Shown here piece after piece: positions 5,011-6,396 of a DNA stretch of 6,396 nucleotides. The notes under the pieces were generated by a model. It was not told where the DNA came from. It made no database searches and worked only from the letters and a program-made list of their open reading frames with translations. This DNA is from Actinomycetota bacterium (GTDB lineage: Bacteria > Actinomycetota > Acidimicrobiia > Acidimicrobiales > Ilumatobacteraceae). The position numbers and the translations under genes were made by a program. The stretch's first letter is position 1. Each line of letters opens with the position of its first letter. The DNA is taken from the NCBI GenBank assembly GCA_026393655.1, contig JAPKZT010000289.1:2563-8958 (forward strand), given 5' to 3'.

Positions 5011-6289
5011 GTACATCAAAAAGGCGACGAGGAAAGCTGCTCACGGGTCCGACCCCGAACTTACTGAGCGTGTGAGGCGACTGTTGAAAGATGTCCAAGA
5101 TAACGGCGAACTTGCTATCCGAAAGATGTCGACCGAGTTCGACAATTGGAGCCCAGAGAAATTTCGTTTGTCCGACTCAGAAATTAATCGAATCATCGAG
5201 AGCGTAGATCGACAGACAGTGACCGATATCGAATTCGCCCAAACACAAATTCGAAATTTTGCTCGCGTCCAGTTGAGTTCACTTAAGAATGTTGAAGTTG
5301 AAACCTTGCCTGGTGTGACTCTTGGTCACAAATTGATACCAGTTGGTTCTGTTGGGGCATACGTACCGGGCGGCCGTTATCCGATGGTGGCTTCGGCGCA
5401 CATGAGCGTGCTAACTGCCAAAGTTGCGGGCGTGAAGCGCGTTGCTGCTTGCACGCCACCAATTAATGGCGAACTACCAGTCGAAACGATAACCGCAATG
5501 GCACTGGCTGGTGCCGATGAGATTTACATTCTCGGCGGAGTTCAAGCGGTGGCGGCTCTCGCATTGGGAACCGAGTTTGTGGCAAGTGTCGACATGCTTG
5601 TTGGGCCAGGAAATGCCTTAGTGGCGGAAGCCAAACGACAGCTCTACGGTCGTGTGGGCATTGACTTGATGGCGGGTCCGACTGAAACTCTGATAGTTGC
5701 CGACGACACCGTCGATGGAGAGATTTGTGCCGTGGACTTGTTGGGACAAGCCGAACACGGACCAACATCACCAGCGGTATTGATTACCAATTCACGAGAG
5801 TTGGCTTTGGCGACAATAAAAGAAGTTGAGCGTCAACTGACAATTCTCCCCACCGCAGATATTGCATCAAAGTCGTGGGCCGACTATGGGCAGGTGATTC
5901 TATGTAGTGATCACGCCGAGATGCTCAAGGTGGCTAATGACCTTGCGTTTGAGCACGTTCAAATTATGACGAGCAACGACGACTTCTTTCTCGAGAATAT
6001 GACGAACTATGGAGCCTTATTTCTTGGCCCGATGACAAATGTGTCATACGGCGACAAAGTGATTGGTACGAACCACACACTTCCTACTCAGTCTGCGGCT
6101 CGCTACACCGGTGGTTTGTGGGTTGGCAAGTTCATTAAGACCGTCACATATCAGCGCATTACTGAGCCTGCTTCTTCGGTCACGATCGGTGAGTACTGTT
6201 CTCGACTCTGTGCGATTGAGAGATTTTGGGGACATAAAGAGCAGGCGGATATCCGTGTTCGCCGATACTCCGATTCGGGGAGCCATTAA
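5003..6289 (+). CDS. hpsN: Histidinol dehydrogenase superfamily enzyme, sulfopropanediol 3-dehydrogenase (HpsN)-like
   Basis: This is a zinc- and NAD-dependent alcohol/aldehyde dehydrogenase of the HisD fold, 428 residues and full length. The zinc ligands are all identifiable by comparison with HisD: Q249 and H252 (GQAEHGP), D351 (YGDKVIGTNH) and H411. The catalytic pair E317-H318 is kept (FEHVQIM). Family motifs GAYVPGGRYP (118-127), VGPGN (200-204) and AGPTE (224-228) are present. The MAEYIKKA start, AARYTGGLWVGKF (365-377) and the GHKEQADIRVRR end (410-421) resemble the catabolic HpsN branch, which oxidises (R)-2,3-dihydroxypropane-1-sulfonate to (R)-sulfolactate with 2 NAD+, rather than biosynthetic HisD. 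Automated pipelines often call such genes hisD. No other his genes are seen, and the gene overlaps the lacI-type gene by 8 nt (ATGGCTGA), with a GTGAG ribosome-binding site at 4990-4994. The superfamily is near certain; the sulfonate substrate is a good but unproven inference, and another polyol is possible. Confidence 0.9.
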   Translation: MAEYIKKATRKAAHGSDPELTERVRRLLKDVQDNGELAIRKMSTEFDNWSPEKFRLSDSEINRIIESVDRQTVTDIEFAQTQIRNFARVQLSSLKNVEVETLPGVTLGHKLIPVGSVGAYVPGGRYPMVASAHMSVLTAKVAGVKRVAACTPPINGELPVETITAMALAGADEIYILGGVQAVAALALGTEFVASVDMLVGPGNALVAEAKRQLYGRVGIDLMAGPTETLIVADDTVDGEICAVDLLGQAEHGPTSPAVLITNSRELALATIKEVERQLTILPTADIASKSWADYGQVILCSDHAEMLKVANDLAFEHVQIMTSNDDFFLENMTNYGALFLGPMTNVSYGDKVIGTNHTLPTQSAARYTGGLWVGKFIKTVTYQRITEPASSVTIGEYCSRLCAIERFWGHKEQADIRVRRYSDSGSH

Positions 6290-6291
6290 TA

Positions 6292-6396
6292 ATGAGTGGT
6301 GGAAAGATTTCGACTGCCGAATCTGAACTGCGCAGACGGATCATCACACCATCACAGTTCGTCGCCGATCCGTCGGCATTCATCGATGTGCACCTG
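6292..6396 (+). CDS. Start of a gene downstream of the HpsN-like dehydrogenase, family not identified, truncated by the right edge
   Basis: An ATG 2 nt after the dehydrogenase stop opens a frame of 35 codons that runs to the window end without a stop. A strong Shine-Dalgarno stretch GGGGAG (6277-6282) lies 9 nt upstream, inside the end of the previous gene. The peptide begins MSGGKISTAESELRRRI and ends SAFIDVHL. It shows no signal peptide or membrane segment. It is too short to assign to a family. The tight spacing makes it the third gene of the LacI-controlled operon, so a role in the same catabolic route is likely. Confidence 0.75.
   Translation, partial: MSGGKISTAESELRRRIITPSQFVADPSAFIDVHL

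Noticed and set aside
5003..6289. Annotation as biosynthetic histidinol dehydrogenase
   Set aside because: The residues are compatible with the superfamily, but the operon context (LacI-family regulator, no his genes) and the HpsN-like signature segments favour a catabolic dehydrogenase.
1..6396. CRISPR array, tRNA/rRNA, insertion sequence or attachment site
   Set aside because: No regularly spaced repeats, cloverleaf-like segment, transposase frame or terminal inverted repeats were seen on reading both strands.

Overview
The window looks like a chromosomal accessory region from a moderate-GC (roughly 50%) bacterium, most plausibly a planktonic actinobacterium. The evidence for the organism is indirect. 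GTG starts are used. Three genes have a -10 box placed 6 to 8 nt before the start codon, which is the leaderless-transcript layout common in actinobacteria. The catabolic genes resemble those for sulfonate use in aquatic bacteria. The species cannot be named from this sequence alone.

Layout: (1) Positions 1-544, minus strand: the N-terminal 181 codons of a helix-turn-helix (excisionase/HTH_17-like) protein that runs off the left edge. (2) Positions 545-798: a 254-bp divergent control region with several inverted repeats, two of which share the form ATTT-N11-AAAT. (3) Positions 799-2464: an abiEi-abiEii pair, a type IV toxin-antitoxin / abortive-infection module, with an 8-nt overlap. (4) Positions 2505-3915: a 138-aa protein of unknown family, followed by a protein with two SnoaL/NTF2-like domains. 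(5) Positions 3916-3960: a compact promoter whose -35/-10 spacer is filled by a 16-bp perfect palindrome with a central CG. (6) Positions 3961 to the right edge: a LacI-family regulator, a histidinol-dehydrogenase-superfamily enzyme of the sulfopropanediol dehydrogenase (HpsN-like) type, and the first 35 codons of a further gene. The regulator overlaps the dehydrogenase by 8 nt and the dehydrogenase is 2 nt from the next gene.

How the parts may work together: AbiEi would repress its own promoter and counter the nucleotidyltransferase toxin AbiEii, giving phage defence or element maintenance. The LacI-family protein probably represses its own operon through the palindrome and releases it when a substrate appears. 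That substrate may be a C3 sulfonate such as 2,3-dihydroxypropane-1-sulfonate (inferred). The 138-aa protein and the double-NTF2 protein lie between the two systems. They may belong to the same catabolic neighbourhood, but nothing in their sequence proves it.

The best leads are the LacI operator embedded in a leaderless promoter, the dyad-rich abiE control region, the unknown/double-NTF2 gene pair, and the question of whether the truncated HTH gene belongs to a second nucleotidyltransferase toxin-antitoxin module beyond the left edge.
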